NCBI GenBank assembly: GCA_013420905.1
Contig: JAAXNY010000006.1
Location: 248,001 to 312,000, forward strand
Direction: 5' to 3'
Origin: Collybia mongolica
Lineage: Eukaryota > Basidiomycota > Agaricomycetes > Agaricales > Clitocybaceae
DNA length: 64,000 nt
Shown here: piece by piece, positions 34,181-45,823 of the stretch
Layout of the letters: every line of letters begins with the position of its first letter
How positions within the stretch are numbered: position 1 is the stretch's first letter
The notes under the pieces: generated by a model
Seen by the model: only the letters and a program-made list of their open reading frames with translations
Told to the model about the DNA's origin: nothing
Databases searched by the model: none
Position numbers and translations under genes: made by a program

Positions 34181-35150
34181 TTAAGACATCCCCACTAAAT
34201 ATATGCGCGCGCTCTGCCTGATCAGAGCGAGAAGATAGAGCCCGATTCCAAAGAGTACTGCCAGAGTAAGCCCACATACAATGCCAGCAAGAGGCACGAG
34301 AGGTGGATTACTACCATCTATATGGCCAGAGGGTAAGAATTCTCGTCCCCCTGGAATCATGGGACGTTGAGCTCCATACATAGCCCATCATTGATCCCGT
34401 ACCTTGATTAGCAATTCCCTCCGCCTGCGTGGCATTAAACTGCTGGAAAGGCCAATTTTTAGCTAGAGTGATCGGTAAGTTTGGAGCTGGAGAATTGAAA
34501 GTGGTAGATGCGAATGGTACGCACGATCTGTTGCTGCCCAGAAAGGCACCGCAATGCCTTCGGAATCAGCCATAGTTTTCGACGGAAGTAACCTGTGGAC
34601 AGTTTTGGGAAGTACAAAGTCAGGCCACAGTAAACGCACATATCAGTCGTGACATTGCATTGTACAGAATACACCGGCCAGCTAGGTCTAAAGTGAGCTT
34701 TGGGACGGGTATCTGAACCAAGTTGGATAAAAACCTTGGAATTGCATCGCTGAAGCCCTGGCATGCTGTACAGGCGCTCACCAAATTATAGACTGCCCAG
34801 CTACTGGAAATTCCCCGCGTAGCTTGAGCAAAAATTAGCTAAAGGATGCGGTGGGGGGCGTACCATGCACATTTGTTGATTTCAGATTTTTCAGGGGTAG
34901 GTCGCGAATAATACAAGCCGCTCGCCAGTGGTTGAATTTTCCAAGCCTTTTCTACGTAGTGATGAACATTGAGCATGAGCCAAGATAACCCTGTTTAGGT
35001 TCACTTGCCTTTTGAGAAGGTAGATAACAAGTTTTCAACTAAACGACACGGAGAAATGTGTCGAGAGTTTAGTGCCCAATCAAATCCAGGGCGGCAGATA
35101 GCAGTGGTGGTGGCAGGGCCAGCATTGAGGCTAAGTATAAACTGTTGCAT
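34181..35150 (-). CDS. T-family Cys-rich single-pass membrane protein (T2)
   Basis: Starts at 35150 (MQQFILSLNAGPATTTAIC). Blocks in order: FDWALNSRHISPCRL, AWKIQPLASGLYYSRPT, INKCAC then SWAVYNLVSACTACQGF, EGIAVPFWAATD, NWPFQQFNATQAEGIANQ, then one TM helix (PLVPLAGIVCGLTLAVLFGI) and a short basic tail. The [CS]W[AS].YNLVSAC.ACQG motif and the WxxxxFNxTxA block define a family repeated four times in this window. The first intron uses GCAAGT as donor. The signal peptide is weak, so an upstream exon may be missing. Function is unknown. The extracellular part has paired cysteines and N-glycosylation sites. Confidence 0.65.
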
Positions 35151-35610
35151 TACGAACGAGGGGCCTGAGATGGAGATGGAGAAACGTACCTTATAAACAG
35201 CTTCAGACGGTGTGTCAAGGCCCTTGTTTGATAGTCCCAGATGGTGTGTTTTGTAATGTTTGATGACTGATTGTAACGAAGTGCGAGATCAGTGTTCAGG
35301 TGTATCTAGGTCCAATGCAATCAGGAATCATTACATATTCATCCTGTTGAGCGACAATCAATAAGAATATTTTATTAGATACCCAAGATATGGGAATACA
35401 AAGACTATAAGATATTAGATCCTAAATCCTACACCACCGTCCCCAGTGCATTTTTATGGGAGTAACGCTTGCCTGTCTGTCGGGGGCGCCGCCGGCGTTT
35501 TGTGTCTTTACCGCATTGACCGGATGGTTGAAAGGGTCGTCGTGTTCACAGAATTGCACGTTGAATTGATATGTAAGAATGTAACTGATCCATGCATTTA
35601 TTGCATTAAC
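35151..35610. other. Intergenic, no gene recognised
   Basis: A short spacer between two T genes on the same strand. Confidence 0.4.
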
Positions 35611-36830
35611 CTATATAAAAATGGGCGTGAACGCGAGTCTCTGGGTCCTCCCCGGGACTGAGTTGTTCTCCTGCGGGACAGGTGTGGCAGGTGTGGGAAT
35701 CGTATGAGCTCGTCTACGAGACGGTGGAGGTATGAGAGCGATCTACAAGTTTTGCACGAGCATGTATCCGTTAGAAATAATTCGGTATGCGCTGAAGGGC
35801 GGTCGTGGAAACATACTGCATGGAGTGCTTCTCTGCCAATATAATGGTTAGAAATCTCTGGACGACGCCGTGTTGCCCGGTAGATCATATAAAGCACAAT
35901 ATCGAATGCAAAAACGATTCCCGCCAACCCACCAAGAACACCGATAACACCGATGACGTCAGCGACGAAACCAGATGCTGATACCCCGCTTGACGGGACC
36001 ATAGAACTCTGCCAATTCGCGACTCTTGGGACAGAATCATTGATACTTTGGTTGGCCAGAAGGCGCGCGCCCGTGACATTGAATCGATGGTTGTACCACA
36101 CTGTAGCTAAGAGAGTTGAGGTGACGTTAGAAGATAGAAAAATGGATCTTTGGGTTGACTTACGATCCTGCGTTGCCCAGTGTGGGATGAGAACAGGAGA
36201 TGAAATATTGTCAGGAAAATAACTGTACGAAATGCTTTGTCCATTTATTCAAAGCAATGAGAATAAAAGCGTACGCATCAGATAATCCTAACGGAGAACA
36301 ACTGAGTTGATATACAGCCCAACTTGACCCAAAATAATATCAGTAGGGGTATGATCGAAGATGGACCTAACGGACTCGTATATACGATCTTCATGTCCCT
36401 GACAGGCTGAACAAGCACTCAACAAATTATATGCCGACCACGAGCTGTGTAGGTTACTTAGAATCAGTATATGCAAAACAATAAGGTTTTGCACCGACCA
36501 AAAACATGAGTTAGCTGTCATAACACTCGGAGAAGGGTAGTGTATGTCATCAAGGAGGCTGGGCAGGTTCCAGTCTAGAATTTAGTCAGCGCAACGTATG
36601 ACGCGAAGAGTTCAATACCCACTACCCCCATTGCAAGCTCCTAACACTTCGGCAGCAATTAAACATGGCGAAGTCCCAACCGAACTGCGTGCCCAGTTGA
36701 AATCACTACCACAGCTTGCATTGGTGCGCGGACCTTCACCTAGCTTTTCACCAACAGCAGGATCACGTAGTAATGCAGGTGATGATGGTAGTTTCGCTAA
36801 GTCCAGAAACATCGTCGATAGTGAATGCAA
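35611..36830 (-). CDS. T-family Cys-rich single-pass membrane protein (T3)
   Basis: Blocks in order from 36830: CGSDFNWARSSVGTSPCLIA, EVLGACNGGSGY, WNLPSLLDDIHYPSPS, SWSAYNLLSACSACQGHE, SSPVLIPHWATQD, VWYNHRFNVTGARLLANQS, a TM helix (VADVIGVIGVLGGLAGIVFA through VLYMIYRATRRR) and a tail that splices at 35820/35753 into a Pro-rich end (RRRAHTIPTPATPVPQENN) stopping at 35611. The FNVTGA block and CACQ motif tie it to T2, T4 and T5. The 5' end is uncertain: the frame reaches a Met at 36830 without an obvious signal peptide. It forms an adjacent pair with T2, mirrored by T4 and T5. Confidence 0.65.
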
Positions 36831-38307
36831 AGGGTTGCCACTCCTTCCTCGAGAAGTCGAGAAAAGTAGAGATCAACGCAATTGAGGTCTGTCTGAGTAT
36901 ACCTCAAGCCTGCGTGGGTTTCTGGTTAAGATTAACGTGAGAGATTCTGGAAGTGTTGCTCAACGTGACTATCTAATGATACTTTAAGCCTTAGGTTTCA
37001 GCTTTTTGTTGCCCGTCTAAAAAGAAGTCGACCCGATTACAAAGGGTATGCCCAGGCATCAACACGATGATATAAACACCGCCTTCTGTCAGTTCCAGAA
37101 ATATCTGAGCTCAGATGGGGAACTCACATAATTCTATCATTCCCCACGAACGCGTGAACAGTGCCGCATGATCTAATTTTCGACATGAAACCACCTCATC
37201 TACGACGAGACTGGCGTCTATCTAAAGTTGTTGCGGACAATGGGCCTCCGAGGCTTGGAGTCCGACCCTTAGACTACCCAGAGTCGTTTCATGCCACGAA
37301 TATCTGGATCCCATTCCCATTCGAAATGTTGGAACGATCGGGATTTTAGGACAGGGCAGTGACGTTTGAGTCGACTGAAACCATGATTTCGCCAACTTCA
37401 GATGATCCCCAGTTCAGGCTCTTGCGTAATATTAGCGTGGTCGAGCAGCGGAAGGGTGCAATATTCAGTGGGGCCACTCGTGACGCGTGACGCGTGACTC
37501 CTGAGCATGGCATGAAATTTCCGATCCGAGGTTCCGAATTTTATGATGTCTCCTGAGTGCCGTCTGACCCGAAGTCGTTGAGGTACTGCTCAATATTTTG
37601 CTCGCATTTGGCATCGTAAAACCGGACGCCAAGGTCCTCGACCCTCGAGATGACAAATTAGATATAACCTGGACATCATCATTGGCCCTCATAGACCGGT
37701 TTGGGGGCTACGTTTCAGGATTCAGCACGATCTCAAACCACCCAGTACTACGTATAAAGGTTCACAATGTTTCAATAATGAAATCGTGTCAATGATACGC
37801 CACATGAGCTAAAAAAATAATAACTAGCAATTTCGAAACTCGAGCTTTGAAACCAAATTGAAGACGACATTTGGGACGTGGAACCTGGCGCCACATGAGG
37901 GACATTTAACCTCTTGGGCTTGTCAGAAGAACGGAGTGGCATAGATTCCTACAAATGTGCCTAACACAGCCGGTTCATTCTGCTTGTTGTCTTCAACGCT
38001 CATAACAGAAGGGACTTGGGGAAAAAAGACAGCATCTGCACGGGAGGTCGAATGCAAGTCTATGTAACCCCATCTGTGCGTGCAAGCCCACGGTCCGTAA
38101 AGCATTCGGAGAGTCATCTGGAACATCTGTTACAAGCATTAAAGGAAGCAGGGGCCGTTAGGTATCTTTTTTGCACAGGTCAGCAAAAATGACCATGATT
38201 AAGGGGTTATAATCCTATTGGGGTGCTTACAAAAGAGAGAAGACAAGCAAGCGGGCATGTTACAGAACATAAAATGGGTATGAAATGGTTTTCATCGGTG
38301 TAGGTGG
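36831..38307. other. Intergenic, no gene recognised
   Basis: There are no credible frames. It contains a small direct repeat of TGACGCG, three times in a row, at about 37480-37498. Confidence 0.5.
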
Positions 38308-40493
38308 TCAGAGCAATACCAGACACCCAAGAGCTATGGGAGCTACTACCCACATGAACGTAGGTAAAAAAGTATTCCGGGTCGCCTCATTCCGCGGTGC
38401 ATCCCCAGGCCCAGCAGAGGGCGAAGGCGAGGTGGAATTTGTGCTGGGCGTTGGTTGTCCAAGTGTCCCTTCCAAGGTCCAATCAACCCTGGTGTTGTTA
38501 TTCGTCGTACCGAGGAAAACACCCATGCCAGGAGTCCAATACTCCAGACTGAACGTATATTCCTGGCTCTGGCCTGCCTGCGCGCCGGAGTCATTGCTAG
38601 GATTTGTTCATTAGCACGAGGTATGAATATAAGATGTGCGAGCAACATACGTAGTGTAGTTCCACCCTTCGTTATAAACGACGAACCCGCCAAAGGTCGA
38701 ACCATTGACGACTTGGATCGTAGCCGAGTATCTGGAGAGGTGTGAGCAATATACATGAGGTTTTTCATTGCTACGCACGTTCCAGGTTTGAGATCACCAA
38801 ACGCTGCCAGCAGATATCCAAATCTTTGGTCATCGTTGAACAATCCCGTTAGCTCCGGGTCCACCGCTGCAAATGACCAAGTATTAGTAAAAAGGATCGT
38901 GGATTGACCAACAAGATCCACTTACTCTCATTCCCAGACATCGTAACTTTCTCTCCGTCTCTGGTCTGAAGCATTCCACTTAACCTACTTTCCTCTGAAT
39001 GTTGCTCCCTTTCTTTCGTCCCGTCGTCCAATGTACCTCCAGACCGGGGCGCCGAAGATCCCAGAACCTTATCACAGTCAATACTGATCACAAACTTATC
39101 CCCTCGCTGAAAATTGATCCCAAGCATCCGCAATCTGGACTGCATCCCGCCGAACTTTCCACCTTGGTGACTGTTTCCTCGGATGGGGATACAATTGATG
39201 GCACGGTGGATTGGAGGTCTGGCAGCGCCACCTTCGAGTGAGGATGCAGGGGGATACTGGGTAAATAAATATCAATGTTCAGCGCCAAAGCGAGGAAAAG
39301 TAGTACTCACTTCATCACATGACCTAAAATTAGAAGGAATGAGACCCCTCGCAATTAGGTCTGCACAGTAGCCATCCACACAGCCTGCTGCAACTCGGGT
39401 GCGGTCTCTTTCATTGGGGTCAGGGCCACGGTAGGTGAGCGTTTCCGTGTTCTTGCCGCGGAGACCTACTCACAGATCAGAAATTTGTCCAAACATGTGA
39501 TGTTGAGGGACACACCATTACACATGTTCCTGAGAAGCTAACGACCAGATTGGAAAAATATCATAGTCTTAATTATTCACTTACCTCCCGGTTAATCTTC
39601 TTCATGTCGAAGCGAACAACTTTGTCTTTGAGAGCTATGGAAATGATATATTCATCAATGTCAGTCGTGTTGACTTGCAAAAGGGATACCAACGCACTCG
39701 AATCGATGCATTCCCCGCGTTCGCAGGTGAAACCTGCCGGGCAGCCTAACAAGGAGCACTCTGAGTATAGACACCGATCGAAATAAAAGAAGAGACACAT
39801 GTATTTCCACAACAAGAGTACCCAGGAGGACAACATGTCACTCCATTAGCCTGTTAGAAATAGCATGAGCATTATGATAATAAGAGTTGCAGTGGAACGA
39901 ACGGCCACGTACGCAGAGGGTGTTAACTTTGGCACAGCACCTGGAATACAGTAATTTGATATTAAGGAATCTCAGGCAAGCAAAATCACCCACCTGCCGA
40001 CAGAGGCACACTTAACAAGGATGAAACTATTAGTTTGAACGAGCGGATAGATCGTGACTAGCTTACATTTGAGCTGAGTGGACAACATCCACCCGGGCAC
40101 TATGACAGAAAAAGGGTCCGGTAAGCACCCAACATAAGTACCCAACAGATCCAACGTAGAAGGGCAATAACATACACACTGTTGACCAGGCGCGCAACAA
40201 TGAATTGCGTCGCAGATCGCTATAAAGTTGAAGTAAAATCTTTGGTAAATGTTGAAACTAAAATACACACGTCCTCCCGGAATTTCGCATCGCCTGGTTT
40301 GCCGCCTCTCCAGTTCTTCTAAGATGTCTCCTTCCCAAGCAGAAAATCCCGAACTGCGGGAAGACATTGATACGACGGCCCCGAATGGTGATGCGGACGA
40401 AGAAACATTGGCAAATGAGAGTTCGGCGCTATATACGCGAGGAAAGAGCAGAATTAGTGGAATAATGAGTGACGGCAGGTCTGAGAGGGCCAT
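38308..40493 (-). CDS. Secreted, probably GPI-anchored NucA/NucB-like domain protein (N2)
   Basis: Paralogue of N1. The signal peptide starts at 40493 (MALSDLPSLIIPLILLFPRV). Cys-rich exons follow: CDAIHCCAPGQQC, TCCPPGYSCCGNTC, GCPAGFTCERGECID. The 3' exons 39465-39311, 39256-38926, 38866-38779, 38731-38651 and 38596-38308 join in frame. They hold DGYCADLIARG, CDEYPPASSLEGG, CIPIRGNSHQGGKF, DKFVISIDCDKVLG, TFGGFVVYNEGWNYTT, YTFSLEYWTPGMGVFLGT, then a Ser/Pro stalk and a hydrophobic tail for a GPI anchor. The DEYP..A..EGG motif is intact, but Gly replaces the Glu of the EN..QGG motif that N1 keeps, so nuclease activity is doubtful. A 14-nt microexon near 39521-39534 is likely, and its phase with the preceding exon is unresolved. 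Confidence 0.7.
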
Positions 40494-41359
40494 ATTTGTC
40501 AGAACCAAAGTTGCGAGCGACGTCTCGATTCATATGTCTACCTGTGTATATGGCTTTTTATTGGCAACTGGAACGAAATATTTCAATTGGAGTGGAGCAA
40601 TAATCAAGAGCAACTCACTGATTTTGGCTGGTAAAAATCTCCCTTCGCCCCAATCCCGACCCCTAAGGAACTTCTCATGGGATTTTTGATTGGAATCGCT
40701 GTCCATGTGGTGCTGCTTAAGTTTCAAGCTGTAGAATTGAGACAAATGAGGATAAATTTACTCGTCAGGGACAAGTCACATGCGCAACCACGAAAAACGT
40801 GATCGCGTTGCTTCCACCCAAGTACTTACCAGCTTAACTTGAAGGTAATGACAAGTACACTCCTGTAGTCCAACGCGTGCATTGACAAGCTAAATGTACA
40901 CACTATATTAGATTTTCAACATCCGTGAGTTGAGCCGCCGCTCATATCATCAGTGGGACATACCCACATGGGCACATTCTTGTGGCGCAACATGTCAAAA
41001 TACTCATTTCTCCATTTTCATTCATTAGTTCTAATAGCGTACAGCCCAGGTCTATTAGTTTCGCTATCGTTTTGGTAAGCAAAGTAATCCAAACCTCTCG
41101 CGGCCAGACGCGACTGCCATACTAATCTATCGATATCATATCCCAGTCTGTTGACAAGTGAGTGCACCGAATTACTGATTTTGATTTTTCCCTAGTAGAA
41201 GTCTGACCTTAATTATATAGGAACTACAAATCATAATACAACTTATACTAATTTAACGTACTGGCCGCCCACGATATACGCCCTCTTACACAATGCGATT
41301 AGTGCCATCTTGGCTGATAAGGAATGCGAATTCCATCTAGGAGTCCCATTATGATTCCG
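40494..41359. other. Intergenic, no gene recognised
   Basis: The upstream region of N2 and 3' flank of Y4. Nothing is supported. Confidence 0.4.
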
Positions 41360-42700
41360 TCAAGGTGATAGAATCTGGAAAGAGGCACGATTGGTGAGAG
41401 GGCTTTGGGGAGTAGGTTTACACTCACCATCCGAGCGGACGTTCCGAATTGCAGACATCCGTGGCAGGGATAGTTCAATATCATGAACCGGGTCAGCGAT
41501 GCTAGGCTGCAGTAAATCGGACTGATCCACCGCTACGACGAAATTGATAGTATTATGCTTCTCCGAAAGCATAATCCGACCCCCTAGAATCTGCATTTCA
41601 CTATTCAGGAAGGCCATCATGGAAATTGCGTATAGTCTCGCCAAGATGAGCGAAGGGACTGTGAGGTATGGCTGCCTATAATAAGTTGCCCGCAAAATGA
41701 GGGGGAATATCGAGCACATGGCTGTCAAGGAAGCTATCAGAGACAGCCACCATTAGTATGAATAAGTGTGGGGAACTTACCTGGAAGGACTGCTGTGTCT
41801 GTCAATACTCGAAGAAAGGCCGTGAACCTTGTGTTTTGCGGCATCCAGGTATAATCACGGAAGAACAACTATATATGAACGTGAGTCAATACTAGCTTCC
41901 ACCATCCGTCCACTATACCTGATGGACCATAGTGACCGTGATAGCGATGCCGCTCGCCACGCCGGCAGAATTGGAAATCTGTACCAAGGAGGATTAGTTC
42001 AAGAAATACCGGAACATTACATATGTAATTCACCCATTGGAAAATGTCTGTGGTTTCCCTTTGCTCTAGAATTTCGTAAATGTTTAATTCAAAACTGAAA
42101 ACGCTTTCATGGAGGTGGCCGGCGAAACAGGTGATGGAAGTCTGCATAGAACGTAATATTGAAAACAGTACCAGAGTAGCGCGGAGAAACACCATACAAG
42201 TGCTATAAATATGGTGATGATTTTTGATCGACCCATGTGATGTATTTGTGTGGCGTAGAAGCACTGCACTGCTACCATAGCTGATGGGCGAAGGGATTCT
42301 ATCAGTATCGCAACAACTCAAACCGGGGATTCGGATACATACTTAGACCGCCCAAGACATACAGCCATAACCACGTAAACCGGAAGTGTTTATGCCGGTG
42401 GGGGTCGAAGGTGAGCTTGAAATCATCGAGCGCTTCGTATGACATGATGACTTCGTTGACAGTTTCAAGGAGGAACAGCCCGCGAACGAAATTTCTGCGA
42501 ACCACGGATGCCCCTGGCACCGCCAAAAAATACATAACTTATGTCATAAAGACCAACCATCAGAAAAACAGAAATTCCGGAAAGGCACCTCAAAAAATGA
42601 ATTTACACACATATCTGTAGACACAATACCCCATATAGCCCCCATCGAAGCATATACCCTATGATCTGACAACTCGTTTTAGAAAAATTGGCCTGGTGAG
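41360..42700 (-). CDS. DUF6534-like multi-pass membrane protein, divergent (Y4)
   Basis: Blocks: IIGYMLRWGLYGVLCLQI (about 42670), YFLAVPGASVVRRNFVRGLF, FLLETVNEVIMSYEA, LWLYVLGGLS | AMVAVQCFYATQI, GRSKIITIFIALV, NSAGVASGIAITVTMVHQ | LFFRDYTWMPQNTRFTAFL, then LTVPSLILARLYAISMMAFL and a polar tail. The spacing and final helix pair match DUF6534, but identity to Y1 and Y3 is low, so this copy separated earlier. Exon joins near 41930/41880 and 41780/41730 are in frame. The N-terminal exon upstream of about 42700 was not resolved. It sits next to the T4-T5 pair, as Y3 sits next to T2-T3. Confidence 0.65.
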
Positions 42701-43000
42701 AGGGGAAGGATACGCCTTACTATAGCACCAGTGCTGAAAATGACAGACGTAAGTCGCCGTGCACAAAATATAAGTGTTGTTACGTTTACATGGAACTTAT
42801 AGGAAGAATTTCCTGCGTCGATGTATTCGCAGACATTTTATGAGGGTAATCGCTCGCAAACCAGCTTTCGGGTGGTAGTAGCCTTCTTATAGCCTGGCAT
42901 GGTTTGATGGCATCAGATATGCAGAAGCAACATTCAGGTATCATCGAAACCGTTGATTCCGGAATGAATACGCCGAAGATGTTTCAGTTATGTTTATACT

Positions 43001-43770
43001 ATATGGGGTGGGAGTATAAATAGCATGAGTTTCTCCTGGAGGTCATTTTATGGAAGGGCATGCGATTTCTTGGCCTAAGGAGAGCAAACAAATATAGTCC
43101 AACCCCGAAAAGCATAACAAATGTGAGTCCGCAAACGATACCAACTATCGCAACCACCGGTGAGTCTCTGCCATGACCAAATGGCAGAAGGTCTTCTCTC
43201 CCTGTTGAGATTCAGGGTAAGAAGCCGCAAACGATGTCGTACCTTGGTCAGCAATCGCTTTCGCTTGGGAGATGTTGAACTGTTGATAGTACCAGCGGCT
43301 GGCTGGAGTGAAGGTTCAGTTTGGACACCCCCATATCAGAGCAGTACACACGATCTGTGGATGCCCAGAACGGTATCGCCAAATCCTGAGAATCAGGGAT
43401 CCTTTGTGATGGGAGGACGCTGTCGGGACGTGTTAGATACTACCCGGGCTATCCAGGGGCGACGTACATATCTGCTATGACCCCACACTGGGCTGAATAC
43501 ACTGGCCAACTGGAACCAGAAATGAATAATCAGAAGCTTGACAGGCGAGTAAGTTCGAACCTTTGAATAGAGTCATTAAAACCTTGGCATGCCGCGCAAG
43601 CGCTCACAAGATTGTAAGCAGCCCAGGTGCTGGGAAATCACCATGTTTGTACGAGCCTATGCGTCTATCGAATTGTGGCATACCATGCGCATGTGTTGAT
43701 TAGCGTTTTCTCAGAGGTCGGAAGCGTGTAATACATCCCGTCAGAAAGAGGGACAAGTTTCCAGTTCTGT
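43001..43770 (-). CDS. T-family Cys-rich single-pass membrane protein (T4), 5' end unresolved
   Basis: Blocks: EQNWKLVPLSDGMYYTLPTS, LINTCAW, AAYNLVSACACQ-type motif (about 43630-43570), QDLAIPFWASTD, RWYYQQFNISQAKAIADQ, one TM helix (VVAIVGIVCGLTFVMLFGVG followed by LYLFALLRPRNR) and a basic tail ending at about 42999. It is the closest relative of T2 (same order, same WY.QFN.(S/T)QA block). An N-terminal exon with the first cysteines should lie upstream of 43770 but was not identified. Confidence 0.6.
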
Positions 43771-44510
43771 TCCACAACTTTTTAGATTGTGGTAAGGATA
43801 GATCTTGGCGATTGCACGTCTATAGCAGAAGAACTAGAAGCGGTGGAGGAGAGTGGCATTTTCAGATAGCAGCCTCAAGTGATAGCAGTTTGTTATGTCA
43901 AAGACACTGAGTCTGGAATGTTGTAGTACCTATACTCCAAAACCATCAAAAGTTCAATCAACCACTTTATCATTGAATCGGTCCTCACAAAGACTCGGTG
44001 ACCTCGGGGCATTCGATTGGTGCCATCGTTTTTCGATGAAATTTTCCTGTTTGAGTGTTGATGAGATCCTTTCCAAAGCATCATGTTATTTTGTGATGGG
44101 TTCCGCGTCAAGAAATTAGTGATTACGTAATGTTCAGTCAGGCGATGTTCGCCGACTGATGCACGGTCATGAACATTCCTTCTAAACGAGATTTCCTTGC
44201 AAAAGAATTCACCGATCACCGGCCAAGAGTTGAAACTAATAAAGTGAACCATCTATTCAAGCCCAACAGAGCTTGATCACAGCCGCGGTGTGCTAACGAG
44301 TCCAATTCGTAATAATAACATCACAGTTTAGTGTAAGCCCCACCCACTGACCAAGCGCATGCATTTACCAAAGTCCGTTGAGAACCCCGGCACAATACAA
44401 TGAATCATGTCATTAATCCTGAAGGGTGGAAGCACTTGAGTCCTCCTTTATTCGTGAATATACGATCACCATGGCGCTTTCAGGTGAAGTGAGCCCCGCC
44501 TGGGGCTTAT
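43771..44510. other. Intergenic, no gene recognised
   Basis: It probably holds the unresolved 5' exon of T4. The open frames (for example 43893-44252, -) have no similarity support. Confidence 0.4.
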
Positions 44511-45638
44511 TCAAGGGCTTGGGTGACCATCTACCACCAGAAAAAGGTAAGCCTGCAGCCTGAATTGAACCTGACGTGAATCGCAAGGTCAAGTATTATT
44601 TGGTTTATAAGGACATACCGCCTTGAGCTTTTCCTGAGCGAAGTAACTTCTACGCTGTAGTGAATGTCGCCTTGCCCGACGATATAGCAGATAAAGTGCG
44701 ATATCGATTAATGACATGACCCCTACTAGCCCGCCAAGAAGACCACCAACAATGGCAGTTGCCGTCCATGAGATCTTTGGGGGACCGGTGGCTGGGATCT
44801 GCCAATCTGAGGTTCCCGGAACGAGATCAGAAACCCCTAGGATGGGCGTAAGCAAGATGGAATGTAGTATCCCCACAGCGTATCACCTTCTGAAGCGAAG
44901 TAGAGTGCGTTTGAAGCGTTGAAAATGTGGCCGTCCAATAGGCCGGCTGTGTAGGAAAATGACATTAGGTGAGAGGAATAAATCCCAGCCTAACAACACT
45001 TACGGTCCTTGGATGCCCAGTATGGGATTGAAACGTTCCATGGAATACTTTTGGGGAAATATCTGCGAATGTGGTTGGCAATTCCTGTTTATGTGTATGA
45101 GTAATATTGACGTACACCTTCGAGCGTTGGTGTTCGGCACACTTTTGAATATATGCTGCCCAGCTATGTCACAATCAGTTGCAAAGACAGAATGAAGGAG
45201 TGAGGTAAGATCCCACAGAACTGTGTGTCCATCCTGACAAGTTGCACAAGCGCTCAACAGATTATACGCAGAGTAAGAACTATGAAACAAATATAGTCCA
45301 TTGATATGAGGAACTAGGTTAACAAGACGAAGCTCTAACACTGACCATGAACACACGTTGGCCGTCGTCTTGCTTGGGGGGACATAATACGCGCCACGGC
45401 GAAGACTGCCTACCTTCCAGTCTACAATGGGGCCTCAGCAGGTGCTTATGCTTACGTGCGGAGCGACACGGCCTATCGAGTACTCACTGCCTGCATGACA
45501 AGCCCCCACGACCTTAGCAGCAACTAAGCACGGTGACTCCCCCCTCGAATTATACATCCAGGAGAAACTGGGATGACAGGTCGCGTTGGTAGACATTCCC
45601 ACGTCTGCTGCGGCTTGAGGCGCAAGTTCGAATAACAT
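44511..45638 (-). CDS. T-family Cys-rich single-pass membrane protein (T5)
   Basis: Blocks: CHPSFSWMYNSRGESPCLVA, KVVGACHAGSEY, RRGAYYVPPSKTTANVC, SYSAYNLLSACATCQDG, an IPYWASKD-like block near 45010, a TM helix (TAIVGGLLGGLVGVMSLIDI) followed by LYLLYRRARRH, and a tail that splices near 44617/44560 to end at 44511. It is the closest relative of T3. The segment between the WASKD block and the TM helix is shorter than in T3 and its splicing is uncertain. Confidence 0.6.
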
Positions 45639-45779
45639 TGGAAATCGGTTTCAATTGTACGTTGTGTGCGGTTGGAAGGGGGGCCGAGTGTCGATGCTGG
45701 TAGCAAAGAAATGTTTAGGGAACATGATGTTGTGAGCACGATGCGGGACTCAATGATGTCGAGGAATCGCATCAAGGTC

Positions 45780-45823
45780 CACAAGTCATTGATAGATGAC
45801 CGGTCATCTATCAATGACTTGTG
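45780..45823. repeat. 44-bp perfect palindrome
   Basis: Two 22-bp arms with no spacer, centred at 45801/45802 (ACCGGT). The left arm is CACAAGTCATTGATAGATGA followed by CC. Every base pairs. It lies about 140 bp upstream of the T5 start in non-coding DNA. Confidence 0.95.
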
